DNA of 64,000 nucleotides from Drechmeria coniospora. Lineage: Eukaryota; Ascomycota; Sordariomycetes; Hypocreales; Ophiocordycipitaceae. This document shows positions 11,977 through 22,568 of this stretch, piece after piece. The notes below the pieces were generated by a model that did no database searches, was not told the DNA's origin, and saw only the letters and a program-made list of their open reading frames with translations. The DNA is taken from contig NC_054389.1 of assembly GCF_001625195.1 (NCBI RefSeq), forward strand, positions 6,568,520 through 6,632,519, read 5' to 3'. Both the position numbers and the translations under genes were made by a program. How positions within the stretch are numbered: position 1 is the first letter of the stretch; every line of letters begins with the position of its first letter.

Positions 11977-12456
11977 GTTGGCGAGTCGAGTAAATAGGAA
12001 ATGGAAAGAGGATAAGTGGTGTGCCGTGGAGTGAGAAATAAATGAGAAACACGAACGTGAGAAGCTGGATCGAGCGGCTCGGGGGGGGGGGGGGGGGGGG
12101 GTTCCCAAGCATTCGAAGCCATATATGTATGATTGTGCAGCTGCCCCTGGCTGGTACATGACAGAGGTTTAAGCCGAGGCCTGTAATCGAGCGCCAGTGC
12201 GGAACAGGGTCTGACCCTATCGATGCTGGCGTGGGTGGTTGCGATATGGCGCAGAGACACGGCTCGGCCTGCGGGCTCATGGCTATTCTCATCCTTAACG
12301 GCCATCCTCCTTCTTGTTCGTCTCCTCCTCCTCGTCAATACCCTCTCCTCGCTCGCTTCACCATCATCCATTCTTAATAATCCACCTCTCGTCCACATCC
12401 CATCTCCTTCACTGTACTTCGTCAAGGGGCGCCACAAGAGAACTAGAACGGCGATT
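11977..12456. promoter_or_regulatory. Divergent promoter with a 21-nt poly-G tract
   Basis: 480-bp gap between the PaxA-like gene (minus) and the third P450 (plus). It holds an uninterrupted G run on the plus strand at 12081-12101, roughly 105 bp upstream of the PaxA-like start, and a CT-rich stretch near 12300-12350 in front of the P450 start. Confidence 0.5.
12081..12101 (+). repeat. Poly-G homopolymer (21 nt)
   Basis: Uninterrupted run of 21 G, flanked by C and T, in the divergent promoter between the PaxA-like and P450 genes. Exact length in the genome may vary or reflect sequencing limits. Confidence 0.9.
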
Positions 12457-14465
12457 ATGAACGACACGGAAACAGGTCTACTCCATGAAGCACTCGCCAG
12501 GCTCCCCTTCAGTCTTCTTTGGAGCCATGCGATTGCCACGGCCCTTCTCCTGGCCGCCGGTGTCTGGATCCTCTGTCCTACCCCCGAGAGAGTTTCGGCC
12601 CCGTTCGTCGGCTTTGGTTACTCTTGGGAGCCGAAATTCTTCGCAAGATTGCGCTTTTCCTCCAGCGCATCCCTCATGATCCAGGAGGGATACTCTAAGG
12701 TATCCCTCTCGACTGTCGGTCATCCTGAGGGCTGCCACAATGTGCTTACATGACTCAGTGGAAAGATTCCATGTACAAGATCTGCCGGCAAGACGGCGAC
12801 CTTGTGGTCCTGTCACGTAAATATGTCGACGAACTGAAGAGCTTGCCGGCCGAGCGGCTGAGCGCCATCGATGGTCTCGTTAAGGCATGCTCTCTCCGTT
12901 CGCATCATCCTTGCCCGTACTCGCCCCCCTCCAAAGCCGTTTCCTGTCTAACGTTCGGTTCAGAACTTTGGCGGTCGCTACAGCGGCATTGATATACTTT
13001 CCCAAAGCGATATCGGAACGCGGGCTATCCAAGTAAGGGCTCCGCCGGATCCGAAGGTCCTTGAAGCGATTGCTGAAGCGGAAGCAGACGAGAATCACAC
13101 CCAATCTGAGCCGTCTGTCGGCGGCAATGAGAAACGAGCTCGAGTTTGCGCTTCAGAACGATGTACCCGACTGCCAAGGTAGACTCCGTGCCGGCGATAG
13201 TCCTGCCAATTGGCTGAAGCAAGCAAAATAGATTGGACATCCGTCTCAATCCAGCCCCTGATGCTGAAAATCATCGGCCGCATCACGAACCGGCTCTTCG
13301 TTGGGCTACCTCTCTGTCGCGACCCAGAATGGTTCGAAGCCGTCTCCGCCCATGCGCACAACGGTTCGTCTCTCCGGCCGTCTTCATTCCAGCGCACCGT
13401 GAGAAGCACTGACGCATGCCAGTAACGATAACACAAATTGCCATCAGGATCGTCCCTCCGTTCATCCGACCACTGCTGAACCTCCTTCTTCCGACCCGGT
13501 GGAGGTACGAGGCAGCGATTCGTCGCTGCCAGCGGCTTCTGGTCCCCGAGATCCTGCGGAGGCGCCTCCAGGGGAGCGAAGGCGGGTACGAGAAGCCGGA
13601 CGACTTGCTTCAAGGCATCATGGACCTTTCGACGGACGATAATGGGGCGGAGAATGTGGCCCAGCGGCAAATCACCATCACGCTGGTGGCGGGTCACAGC
13701 ACGGCCGCGGCGGGCTCCCACGCGCTCTTCGATCTCGTCGCGAGGCCGCGCTACGCCGAGGAAATTCGGGCCGAGGCCGAGGCCGAGGCTGAGGCCATGG
13801 GTGCCGAGAAATATTCGTCGAACAAGCTGTGGAAGTTGGACAGCTTCCTGCGCGAGTGCGTCCGCCGATACCCCGCTCCACGTGCCCCCTTGATGCGGAA
13901 CTTTAGGTTGACCAAGCGATGGTGAGCAGATCGCAACGACACAACCCCCCTAGCCTTCGTACGTCTATCCGGCATGGTGGTGCCATGGTCTGTCCGTGCT
14001 GCAGGTGCGCAACGGCTAAGGAAAGCAGTGGGATTCCATCGCATCGTCCGGGATCCGGCCGGCATCACCCTTCACGACGGCGTCCAACTCCCGGTCGGGA
14101 CGCATATCTGCGTCGCGCCATACTCCATTTCGAGCGATGCCGACATTGTAGAGAATCCCAACGACTTTGATGGGCTGCGATACTATCGGCAGCGGTGCGA
14201 AGACCCGGCCCATGCGATGCAGCACCAGCATGCGACGGCGGACAAGAGCCACATGCACTTTGGTTACGGCCCCTGGTCGTGCCCAGGTCGCTTCATGGCC
14301 TCGGACGAGCTCAAGATGATCCTCAGCACCTTGCTCGTGCGCTACGAGTTTCGCTTCCCGGGCGGCACGTCGCGGCCCGCCAACGGTCATGTTGACGAGT
14401 TTCCCTACGTCGAGCCCAGCACGGCGCTGCTGATGAGGCGTCGTCGGGACGTCGATGGCAGTTGA
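12457..14465 (+). CDS. Cytochrome P450, indole-diterpene cluster (third)
   Basis: Third P450 of the cluster. Seven exons join in frame: 12457-12699, 12759-12884, 12964-13032, 13088-13178, 13232-13363, 13423-13881, 14029-14465, giving 518 aa. It has a membrane anchor (about residues 24-42), ExxR as ECVR (E365/R368), and Cys458 in FGYGPWSCPGRF. Two junctions are uncertain. Intron 2 reads best as GC-AG (AAG|GCATGC), because it restores LVKNFGGRYSGIDIL. The last intron could use an acceptor at 14004 or 14020 with another donor instead of 14028. In the haem loop the position normally Arg or His two residues before Cys is Trp. A run of EAEAEAEAM codons (about 13770-13800) inserts a charged stretch before the K helix. 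It faces the GT25 gene tail-to-tail with 313 bp between. Confidence 0.88.
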
Positions 14466-14778
14466 CGGAGGTAGACATCCGTTATCCACAGCCGCTGCCT
14501 CCAAGACGGTGGCCTGTGGTCATCTCCGCCGAGACGGAAGGGTGAGCGACATAGGCATCGGACATCAGTCCATTTGGAACGAAGAAAAGATTCATGTTCC
14601 GCACATACTGTACGTGACATCCCTACCAGGGGCGACTGTTTGTAGGCGTACTTCCAGAAGGGCGCAGCAAGGAGAGAATGAAATGGTTCTTCCACCAAAG
14701 CTAGAGCCAAACCCGACTTGCCGAGTCTTTCGTGGCTGGCCGAATGACCGGGAGTCAGGTCCCCTCGCCGTGATGTTG
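14466..14778. other. Convergent spacer at right edge of the indole-diterpene cluster
   Basis: 313 bp between the 3' ends of the last P450 and the GT25 gene. Nothing beyond shared 3' flank is visible. Confidence 0.5.
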
Positions 14779-16134
14779 TCATTCTTCGTCGGGGAACTGG
14801 TCCACAAAGCCGGTACCTCCGTCAAGGAGCTCCCGGGTGTTGAGGCGTACGCTCCAGCGGACAATATCGGAGTCGGGCCGTTCTCGAAAGGCATCGCCGT
14901 GGTCTCCGATGTCGCTGAGCTCCTTGACCGGCCCGGCCGGTCGGTAGTGGTGGAAGAGGCCCGGGGTGAGGGTAAGGCAGTTGTGCATGGCGCGGCCCTC
15001 GGTGCCCTCGCAAAAAAAGCGGAGGAGGATGTCGAAGGCGTCGGTGGGCGGCTTCTGGGCAATCTCGAACAGTATCTTCCGGGCGCCACTCTGGCTGACG
15101 GCGTAGCCGAGGGTGCAGACGCCCTCCTGCACGTGGTGGACGGCACGCGTGTGGTCGGGATACTTGTCCTTCAGGGTAAAGGGGGAGTTGAAGACCCAGA
15201 GGCTCTTCTTGGGCGCCACGGTCACGTCTCGACGATGGATGACCCGCCCTTTGGGGATATCGTTGCCGTCGAAGGGAAAGTGCATGCCGCAATGGCCAAT
15301 CCACAGCACGTCCCAGTCGTCGCCGTACGGAGACGTTGTCGGGAGCAACGTCGCGGGGAGGTCTTCAAACGGGATGTCCTGAGGCGGCGGCGACGAATCC
15401 GACGACGGCCTCGGATACGTTGGGTCTGCGTAGTGGTGGGGGCTATCCCGCAGCGGCTGTAGCAGGGCGTTGCTGGCTCTGGCAAAGTCGCGTAGCTGGT
15501 CCTTCAGCCGGATGTCCCAGTCGACGTCGTCCTCGAGGATGAGCACCGACTCAAGGTTCCGCCGGACCACCCTGCTTCCACGTTAGCCTGCATCGGATCC
15601 GTTCGATGGCGACGCCACGGCATATCCATGACGGGACTCGCCGGCCGTGCATACTCCTGCATCGCATTCATGTGTCCGCGCCAGGATCCCAGGACGGCGC
15701 CCTGGAGATACTTCATCTCCTTGTTCTTCGGGATGGCTCTTCCCGCCACCTCGGACGCCACGACACCTTCTTTGAACTCGATTTGGAGGTTGCCGAGGGC
15801 GGCCGCGAGCGTTATGCCATCGCGACGGTCGGTTCGCGACGGCAGGCCGACCACGAAGACCTTTTCAAACTGCCCAGAGTCAGCAGCAGTCAGAGGGTGA
15901 AATTGTCAGCCAGTCTCTCCGACTCACGCCAAGTGTGCTGTTGCCGATGTCGTCGAGGAGCGAACGTTGCTGGCCGCTCCTCCCCATCGCCGGCCTCACC
16001 GCCGGCAACGGCAGTGGGGCAAGGACGATCAGCCGGTCGCGCCTGCTGTGAAGGAACACGATGATCAAGGTGACGAAAACGGCAAGGACGATGGAGATGG
16101 CCCGCTTGGCCGTTGCTGCCGTCTGAAGCATCAT
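14779..16134 (-). CDS. GT25-family glycosyltransferase, type II membrane protein
   Basis: Three exons (16134-15928, 15869-15655, 15571-14779) join in frame to give 404 aa. A short N-terminal tail is followed by one transmembrane helix (about residues 11-27) and a lumenal domain, as expected of a Golgi/ER type II glycosyltransferase. Family marks are VVGLPSRTDRRDG (the VxNLPSRxDRR-like start of GT25) near residue 75 and the acidic LILEDDVDWD motif (nucleotide-sugar/metal site) near residue 150. A central Ser/Pro-rich insertion follows the acidic motif. Fungal GT25 proteins resemble LPS-type galactosyltransferases, but substrates are unknown. It sits tail-to-tail with the indole-diterpene P450 and is probably outside the cluster. 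A decorating role is possible but only inferred from position. Confidence 0.85.
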
Positions 16135-17806
16135 CGGCGACGCACTGTCGGGCCGGTTCAAGCAGTCGTTGCAAGGGAGATTGTGAGTAGAAAGAGGCAC
16201 AATGGAGATGCCAAAAGAAAATGAACGGATTAACAGATCACAGAAGCTCTTCTCCTCGTCCTCCTTTTGACGCTGACGAGAGCACATTATTCGTCACTCA
16301 CGAGGTCCTACGGGGTACCGGTACAACTACGGAGCAGATGACGAGTCTGTCTACATACTCCTATACCAACGTGCACTTGGGTGGCAACTCACCAACTACC
16401 GCTGCTGGATAAGATGTACATGCATGTAAGAACACGTACGGTACTTGAAAATATGTACAAGCACGGTGTTCGGAGTACTGAACATGCAATATACCCAGTA
16501 TGTACTGAATATGCAGTATACGGAGTGTGATGAATATGTAGTATACAAAAGCATATGCAGTACGAGGTATATAATTGCACAGTACGTACAGTATACAACG
16601 ATACAAACAAAGCCCCGTATACAGGATGTACAGTGTGTTCGGTATACACAATATGAACGGTATATAAAGTTTGAAGAGTTTGATGGTATCAATACCCCTG
16701 AGGGTACAGGGACCAAGATAGAAGTCATGACGCCTTCAACAAACTCCCCTTTGCGATATACCTGCAATACACCTATGCATACATATAGGGCGGCCAAGCA
16801 TTAACGGCATCTTGTGCGCGAGGCACTCCGTGGATGGATGACACAGTACAAGTAGGTCAAAACCTCGATGAACGCCATATTAACACCAACTCCACTTTCG
16901 GGCATTATATGACGTCTGTTCTGAACACTCATGCAACGCATGCGCTAGAACTACATACTTAGCATTTCGTCCTTTGTGGATCTTGCCGATGTCATCCGTC
17001 CGCTACGAGGACCGCTCCTCTAGCACAACCCACCCCTTCAAAAGTTTGGCAAGCGCCCCAAGGCTCGTCTCGCATGCGAATGCCTCCTCCGTCCGGAGTA
17101 CGCCGTGATACCGTGTAGGCGGTATTCTAATGCCTGCTGCTGATGCCATCTGCCACGTCATCTTCAGTGCTTTCAACGAGGGCACGAGTAACATCAGCAT
17201 TTGCGCATCTGAGCGTGGGCATACACGTACCTAGATACCATACAAGTATGTCTGACATATGATGAGGATGTCTCACGTAGTCGCCGTCGAACAATCAAGC
17301 TCCTCCGCGCACTCGCCAGGTCACCAGCCGCCCCCTGCGGTCCGCCTTTGTTCGCAAAACTGCGGTATTACTCGGAATCTGTACGTACTTGGCACTCGTA
17401 TGCTACTAGTATTCATGCGCGTGCACAAGTGCAAGTAGATGTCGGAAGTGTGCTTCAGCTTTTGCAAAGTATCTACCTTTACAGCAGCTGGGCAAGACCC
17501 TGGCCCATCTCGATCCATGCCCGCCAAACCGGCCCGCACGAGTGCTATTGATTCCTGCTCATCGTCGCATATCGTACAACCGTATCCTTGGGCGCCGATG
17601 CTTGACGTAGACAGCGTAGTTGTCGTCAGAGTGCATTGACTAGCCATGGAGCCAACACCGGTATGGTGTCGAGTCAACAAGAGAGCGTCTGGTCATGAAT
17701 CCCACGGCTGAGCATGCCGGACGCTCCATCGTGGGCAATTTCTCCGTTTCCCGACCAATGCTGGTCGGGAATTACAGATTGCTCCAATCCTCTCCCTCGC
17801 ACGCTT
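16135..17806. other. Gene-free tract with TAC/GTA-rich repeats
   Basis: 1.7 kb without a supportable gene, between the GT25 gene and the Asn-rich secreted protein (whose 3' end is at 17807). The part from about 16400 to 16680 is AT-rich and full of GTATAC/GTACTG words. A small open frame on the minus strand (17003-17200) has no start context or relatives that I recognise. Confidence 0.5.
16475..16560. repeat. Imperfect 25-27 bp tandem repeat (about 3 units)
   Basis: Units starting at 16475 and 16502 share gtactgaayatgcartatac. A third, weaker unit starts near 16527 (gtgatgaatatgtagtatac). The repeat is AT-rich and lies in the gene-free tract. Confidence 0.65.
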
Positions 17807-20276
17807 CTAGTTGGCCAGATTGCCGGCCCTGACGAGACTGCGAGCAGTCACAGCGTTGCCGGCGTTCCTGTCCCCAATCACTGCCACCTCTCCGGTACTC
17901 CCACTGCCAGCATTGAGATTTCCGTTGCCGCCATTCTGGTTGCCATTCTTTTGGTCGGCACTCTTGTTGTTATTCTGACCGTTCCCATTCTGGTTGACGC
18001 CCTGATTACCATTTTGGTTGTTGCCATTCTGGCTGTTGCCACTCTGGTTGACGTGCTTGTTTCCATTCTGGTTACCATTCTGGCTGGCGTTTTGGTTGCT
18101 GGCGTTTTGGTTTGCGTTCTGGTTACCGTTTTGCTTCATATTCGTGTTGCCATTCTGGTTGTTGCCATTCTGGTCAGCATTGTTGTTACCGTTCTGGTTG
18201 TTACTATTCTGGTTGGCGTTCTGGTTGTTGCCATTTTGGTTTGCGTTCTTGTTACCATTCTGATTGTTGGCGTTCTGGTTTCCACTCTGGTTTCCGTTCT
18301 GGTTACCGTTTTGCTTGATGTTTATGTTGCCATTCTGGTTGTTACCATTCTGGTTGGCGTTCTGGTTGTTGCCGATTTGGTTGTTCTTGTTGGTGTTCTG
18401 GTTTCCAATACGGTTACCGTTCTGATTACCATTTTGCTTGATATTCTTGTCATCATTCTGGTTGTTGCTGTTCTGGTTGGCGTTCTTGTTACCGTTCTGG
18501 TTGTTGCCATTCTGGTTGGCGTTCTTGTTGGCATTCTGGTTGCTGCCGTTTTGGTTGGCGTTCTTATTGGCATTGTGGTTGTTACCGTTCTGGTTGGCGT
18601 TCTTATTGCTACCTTGATTGTTACTGTTCTGGTTGGCGTTCTTGTTACCGTTCTGGTTGGCGTTCTGGTTGTTGGCATTTTGGTTGTTACCATTCTGAGT
18701 GCCTTTCTGGTTGGCGTTCTTGTTGGCGTTTTGGGTACCGTTCTGATCACCATCCTGGTTGGCTTTCTGGTTGTTGCCATTCTGGTTGGCGTTTTTGTTA
18801 CCGTTCAGGTTATTGCCGTTTTGGTTACCTTTCTGATTGGCATTCTTATTGGCGTTCTGGTTGGCGTTCTGGTTGTTACCGTTTTGGTTTGCGTTCTGAT
18901 TACCATTCTGGCTGGCATTCTTGTTGCCATTCTGGTTGTTACTGTTTTTGTTACCGTTCTGGTTGGCATTCTTGTTGGCATTATGATTACCGTTCCGGTT
19001 ACCGTTCCGGTTACCTTTCTGGTTGTTGGCGTTCTGGTTGGTGTTCTTGTTGGCGATCTGATTACCGTTCTGGCTACCAGTCTGGCCGGCGTTCTGGTTG
19101 GCATTCTGAGTACCGTTGTTGGCGTTCTTGTTACTGTTCTGGTTCGCGTTCTGGTTGGTTTTCTGGTTGGTTTTCTGGTTGGTTTTCTGGTTGGTTTTCT
19201 GGTTGGTTTTCTGGTTGGTTTTCTGGTTGGTTTTCTGGTTGGCGTTCTGGTTGGCATTCTGGTCGACGTTCTTGTTACCGTTCTGATTGGTGTTCTGGTT
19301 GGCATTCTGGTTGACGTTCTTGTTACCGTTCTGATTGGTGTTCTGGTTGGCATTCTGGTTGACGTTCTTGTTACCGTTCTGATTGGTGTTCTGGTTGGCA
19401 TCCTGGTTGACGTTCTTGTTACCGTTCTGATTGGTGTTCTGGTTGGCATTCTGGTTGACGTTCTTGTTACCGTTCTGATTGGTGTTCTGGTTGGCATCCT
19501 GGTTGACGTTCTTGTTACCGTTCTGATTGGTGTTCTGGTTGGTGTTCTTGTTACCGTTCTGGTTGGCATTCTTATTTTTATTTATGCCGCGGTTGCCGTT
19601 GCCGTTCCGGCCGTTCTTGTTACCGTTGCTGCTCTTCTTGGCGCCCTTCTTCTTTCTGCCGTTCCTGCTGGTATTCGTCCCTCTCACTCCACTGTTCTTC
19701 TTCCCGTTTCCTCCGGTTGCGGCTTGCCTATTTCCCTGTTCTTGCTGAGTTGCATTTCTGACTTGATCGCTTTTCACGGCAGCGTTTTGTGAGCCATTCC
19801 CAGTGCTGCCAGCTTGCGCACTATTTTCGCTGTTCTGGCCCTGCTGGGTTTCTGTACCTTTGCGGCCCTCTCCCCGATTCTTGGCATTTGCGCTCTTCTG
19901 GTTTGTCGTCTTTGCCAGTGTATTGCCTGTATTCTGCGTATTCTGCGTATTCTTGATGTTTGGAGCTGGAGTATTCTGAGCATCAACAAAGCCGCAGCCG
20001 GACTTTCCAGCTGCAAACTGAACGTCGACACCCGAGCACACGCCGGCACCTCCATTCAGCTGAGCGCAGCAGCCAGAAGCGCAGTCGGCATTACTTAGGC
20101 ATTGACCGGTGATGAACTGCTTGCCCTGACCGTTGCCCACATTTTTGGCGCCGGCGGGGTCTGGCCCAGCAGCGTAGACGGAAAGGCACACTAACGAATT
20201 GGTCAGTCATGCAACATTCAGGTCCCGGAGAAGTAGACATACAAGCCAGGATAGAGATGAGAGAAGGGCGAACCAT
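17807..20276 (-). CDS. Secreted protein: BAS2-like Cys module plus long Asn-X repeat domain
   Basis: Two exons (20276-20243 and 20190-17807; 52-nt intron) give 805 aa. The small first exon and junction create a clear signal peptide (MVRPSLISILALCLSVYAAG). Residues about 40-77 hold seven cysteines (GQCLSNADCASGCCAQLNG, then C and SGCGF), as in the small biotrophy-associated secreted protein BAS2 family of plant- and insect-associated fungi. After a Thr/Gln/Ser-rich linker and a basic Lys/Asn patch comes roughly 550-600 residues in which nearly every second residue is Asn (N-Q, N-G, N-K, N-A, N-T, N-V). It includes a 16-residue unit (NTNQNGNKNVNQNANQ) repeated about six times and NQKT repeated about seven times. 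The C-terminal 30 residues are ordinary. The function is unknown: a cell-wall or extracellular matrix, adhesive or amyloid-like role is inference. The antisense frame is open only because of the repeat. Confidence 0.85.
19140..19560. repeat. In-frame tandem repeats: 12-bp (about 7x) and 48-bp (about 6x)
   Basis: Within the Asn-X gene, ctggttggtttt (NQKT on the coding strand) repeats from about 19145 to 19236. A 48-bp unit (16 aa) then repeats about six times to about 19560, with near-identical copies differing at one or two sites (NQNA versus NQDA). Near-identity implies recent expansion or ongoing homogenisation. Confidence 0.85.
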
Positions 20277-22124
20277 GCTGAAGTTGTACTCGGGAGAAGG
20301 TAGTTAAGGGGGGTCTTCAGCAGGGGCTACTGTGAATGTTTGGTGGCTCGCGTAGAACGAAGGACAGCAACGAGAGGATTGGGGATATTGGAGAAGAAAG
20401 AAATCGACACCTGGTCGTGGAACTATGTATTGGTGAGAAAGAAACGGAGAACTTGCTGCTCTGTTTACGATGGATCACGTATGCGGATGGCAAGGATACT
20501 TATAGACATGCGATGATGTCCATCCTCGCCTTCACTTCCGTTCTGCACCTGCCATCCCGGGATGGGTATGAGCCATGAGCTGGAAGATTGGATGGCTCCG
20601 TCTCCGAAACTTGGCTGTAGGCCTGGCTCCAAAGACGGCAGGGTTAGACGGCGGCTTCCTAGTCGCCGCTGCGCTGTGGTTGTGAAGCGTACACATCATG
20701 GGATGGCGGATGATCTGCGACGCTTCTCACGACAGCCGCCGTGGCGCGTAACAGGCTCTGAAACGATACCAGGATTGACGGTCATTGCACGGATTAGAGT
20801 ATATGACGAGCTTCTCATAATGAAGGCCTCTGCTGGACTAGAAGCGAACTTGAATTAGCAATTCACCGCTTTGTGATTTCCACAGCGAATGAGCACTTGT
20901 TCAAATGAGAAGAGCCATGTGTGACGCATCGGTACACCGACGAGCGGTATCGCGTGAAGGAAAAAAGCTTCTGAATTGTCTTCTAGACGGAATCGTAGAA
21001 CTGTTTCCCAAGGCTGCCTAATGTGTCTCCAGGCATGGTCAAGCAGCTGGACGGCACATTCATGGATACGTCCGCTGACGGAGCGTTTTGTATCTGACTC
21101 ATGGCGTGGTGATCAATCCTAGCGCAGCCTCAACGTCATGCCAAAGCTCGACACAGGATGGAAAGAGAGCTGGAAAGGTCGACGATGAGTGGCATGTTGA
21201 GATGTAAATTCAGGCTCTCGGCGTAGGTCACGACGCAGACGGCGTTTCATCATCGTTACGCGGTTGCAGGTCGGGAAGAGTACATGGCCGGGACGTGATG
21301 GCTTGAGTGAATGGCACGATAGCCAAAACTAAATGGAACAAGCCCTGGCGAGAAGTTTGTACCTTCTTGCGCTCCGGCTTCGTGGTCGCCTTTACGGATG
21401 GGCATTCGTCGCTGTGGCTCTGCCGTGGTTGAGCGACTGCGACGATGTCGAAGCGGTGATCCCCTGTCCCGCCTGCACTCATGCCAATTCCCATCGGCTT
21501 TGGCCACCTACGACGGGCATGGGATCTGTCGTGAAATACGCCGTATGCGGGAGCAGGGGTCCTGGGCCAGATGCAGAGCTTAACTTGCTGCGTCAGACAG
21601 CGTCAGCATCGGTCTGTGCTGTCTGGATCAGGCATGGTCTCCGTGGAACGATACACGCGACGTGGAAAAAGGAAAAATCACCTACTGAGTTGGAAGCTTC
21701 GGTGCTCATGAGACTCGTGAGTATCGTGAGTATGACCAACATCTTCAATGATGCGAATATCGTGCATTGCGAGAGAGAAATGGCAGAAATGCGGTGAGAG
21801 AGCACGGATTGCCCCAACGGCAGTCACAACTCAGGAGGACCGGTGTACTTGCACATGTCCATGGATGAAGTAATTCCCTCGGCAGCTGCTTCGGTATCTC
21901 CTTCTCCGTCTACCTTGGTGTCTGTTTGCCGCACTGTGCCACGTACTTGCTGCACGGACTCTGCTGCTTCGGTATCTCCTTCCTTCTCCGTCTACTTACC
22001 TTGGTGTCTGTTTACCGCACTGTGCCACATACTTGCTGCACGTACTCTGCGAGGACTCGGTGCAGGCCCTTCGCCTTCAACATCCAACCCATCGTCCTCC
22101 GAACGAGACGGCGGCCCGCTGAAA
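20277..22124. other. Intergenic, no gene seen
   Basis: 1.85 kb between the start of the Asn-X gene (minus) and the SnoaL-like gene (plus), thus holding both promoters. The only structure I can point to is an imperfect duplication at 21886-22047. Confidence 0.5.
21886..22047 (+). repeat. Imperfect tandem duplication of about 80 bp upstream of SnoaL-like gene
   Basis: The stretch beginning ctgcttcggtatctccttc (about 21888) recurs at about 21963, with the shared track continuing through ttggtgtctgttt, ccgcactgtgccac and acttgctgcac. It lies within the last 240 bp before the start codon, so it duplicates 5' UTR or promoter sequence. Confidence 0.8.
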
Positions 22125-22568
22125 ATGGCCGGCTTCAAGCTCACGAAAGAGCATATAATCAATGTGTTTGCCCCCCTCGCCGAGACTACCAACACGAACG
22201 AACGCGAGAGGTTCTTCACCGACGCCCTCGTCAACGACGTCACCTGGACCATCGCCGGCAGTGCCCATTCCCTCGCGGGCACCCGCCATTCCATCGAGTC
22301 GCACGCCGACGCAACCTTTAAGCGGCTCGGCAATAAGCTGCGGGCACCCATCAAGTTCACCGTTACTCGCGTCATTGTCGATGCTGAGCCCGACACGGAT
22401 GGCTGGTGGGCGACTGTCGAGACGGTCGGCGAGGCGACGAGGAAGAACGGGAAGCCGTACAACAACCAGTACGTCTGGCTGACGCGATGGAACGACGAGG
22501 GCAAGATCGCCGAGGTGAGGAGCTATTTCGACACCATGCTGTCGGAGGAGGTCTTGAGAGACGAGTGA
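22125..22568 (+). CDS. SnoaL-like / NTF2-fold protein
   Basis: Single-exon gene of 147 aa, starting at the ATG at 22125 (MAGFKLTKEHIINVFAPL). The pattern is that of the SnoaL-like polyketide-cyclase/ketosteroid-isomerase superfamily: an N-terminal helix, FFTDALVNDVTWTIAG (the conserved D-V-x-W), a helix with GTRHSIESHADATF, then strands ending in NQYVWLTRWNDEGKIAEVRS and the RSYFDT motif. It is a cytosolic cone-shaped fold, often dimeric. Fungal members of this type are common, usually uncharacterised, and not tied to one reaction. No biosynthetic cluster surrounds it. The upstream frame is open to 21843 but low-complexity, so the internal ATG is preferred. Confidence 0.85.
   Translation: MAGFKLTKEHIINVFAPLAETTNTNERERFFTDALVNDVTWTIAGSAHSLAGTRHSIESHADATFKRLGNKLRAPIKFTVTRVIVDAEPDTDGWWATVETVGEATRKNGKPYNNQYVWLTRWNDEGKIAEVRSYFDTMLSEEVLRDE

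Noticed and set aside
17003..17200. 65-residue minus-strand open frame, somewhat protein-like
   Set aside because: No start context, splice partners or recognisable family; flanked by repeat-rich DNA. Could be a gene relic but cannot be supported.
17714..19792. Long plus-strand open frame encoding a Val/Leu/Ile-rich repetitive protein
   Set aside because: It is the exact antisense of the Asn-X repeat gene. Asn and Gln codons read backwards as Val/Ile and Leu, and the absence of stops follows from the repeat. It has no signal peptide logic or relatives.
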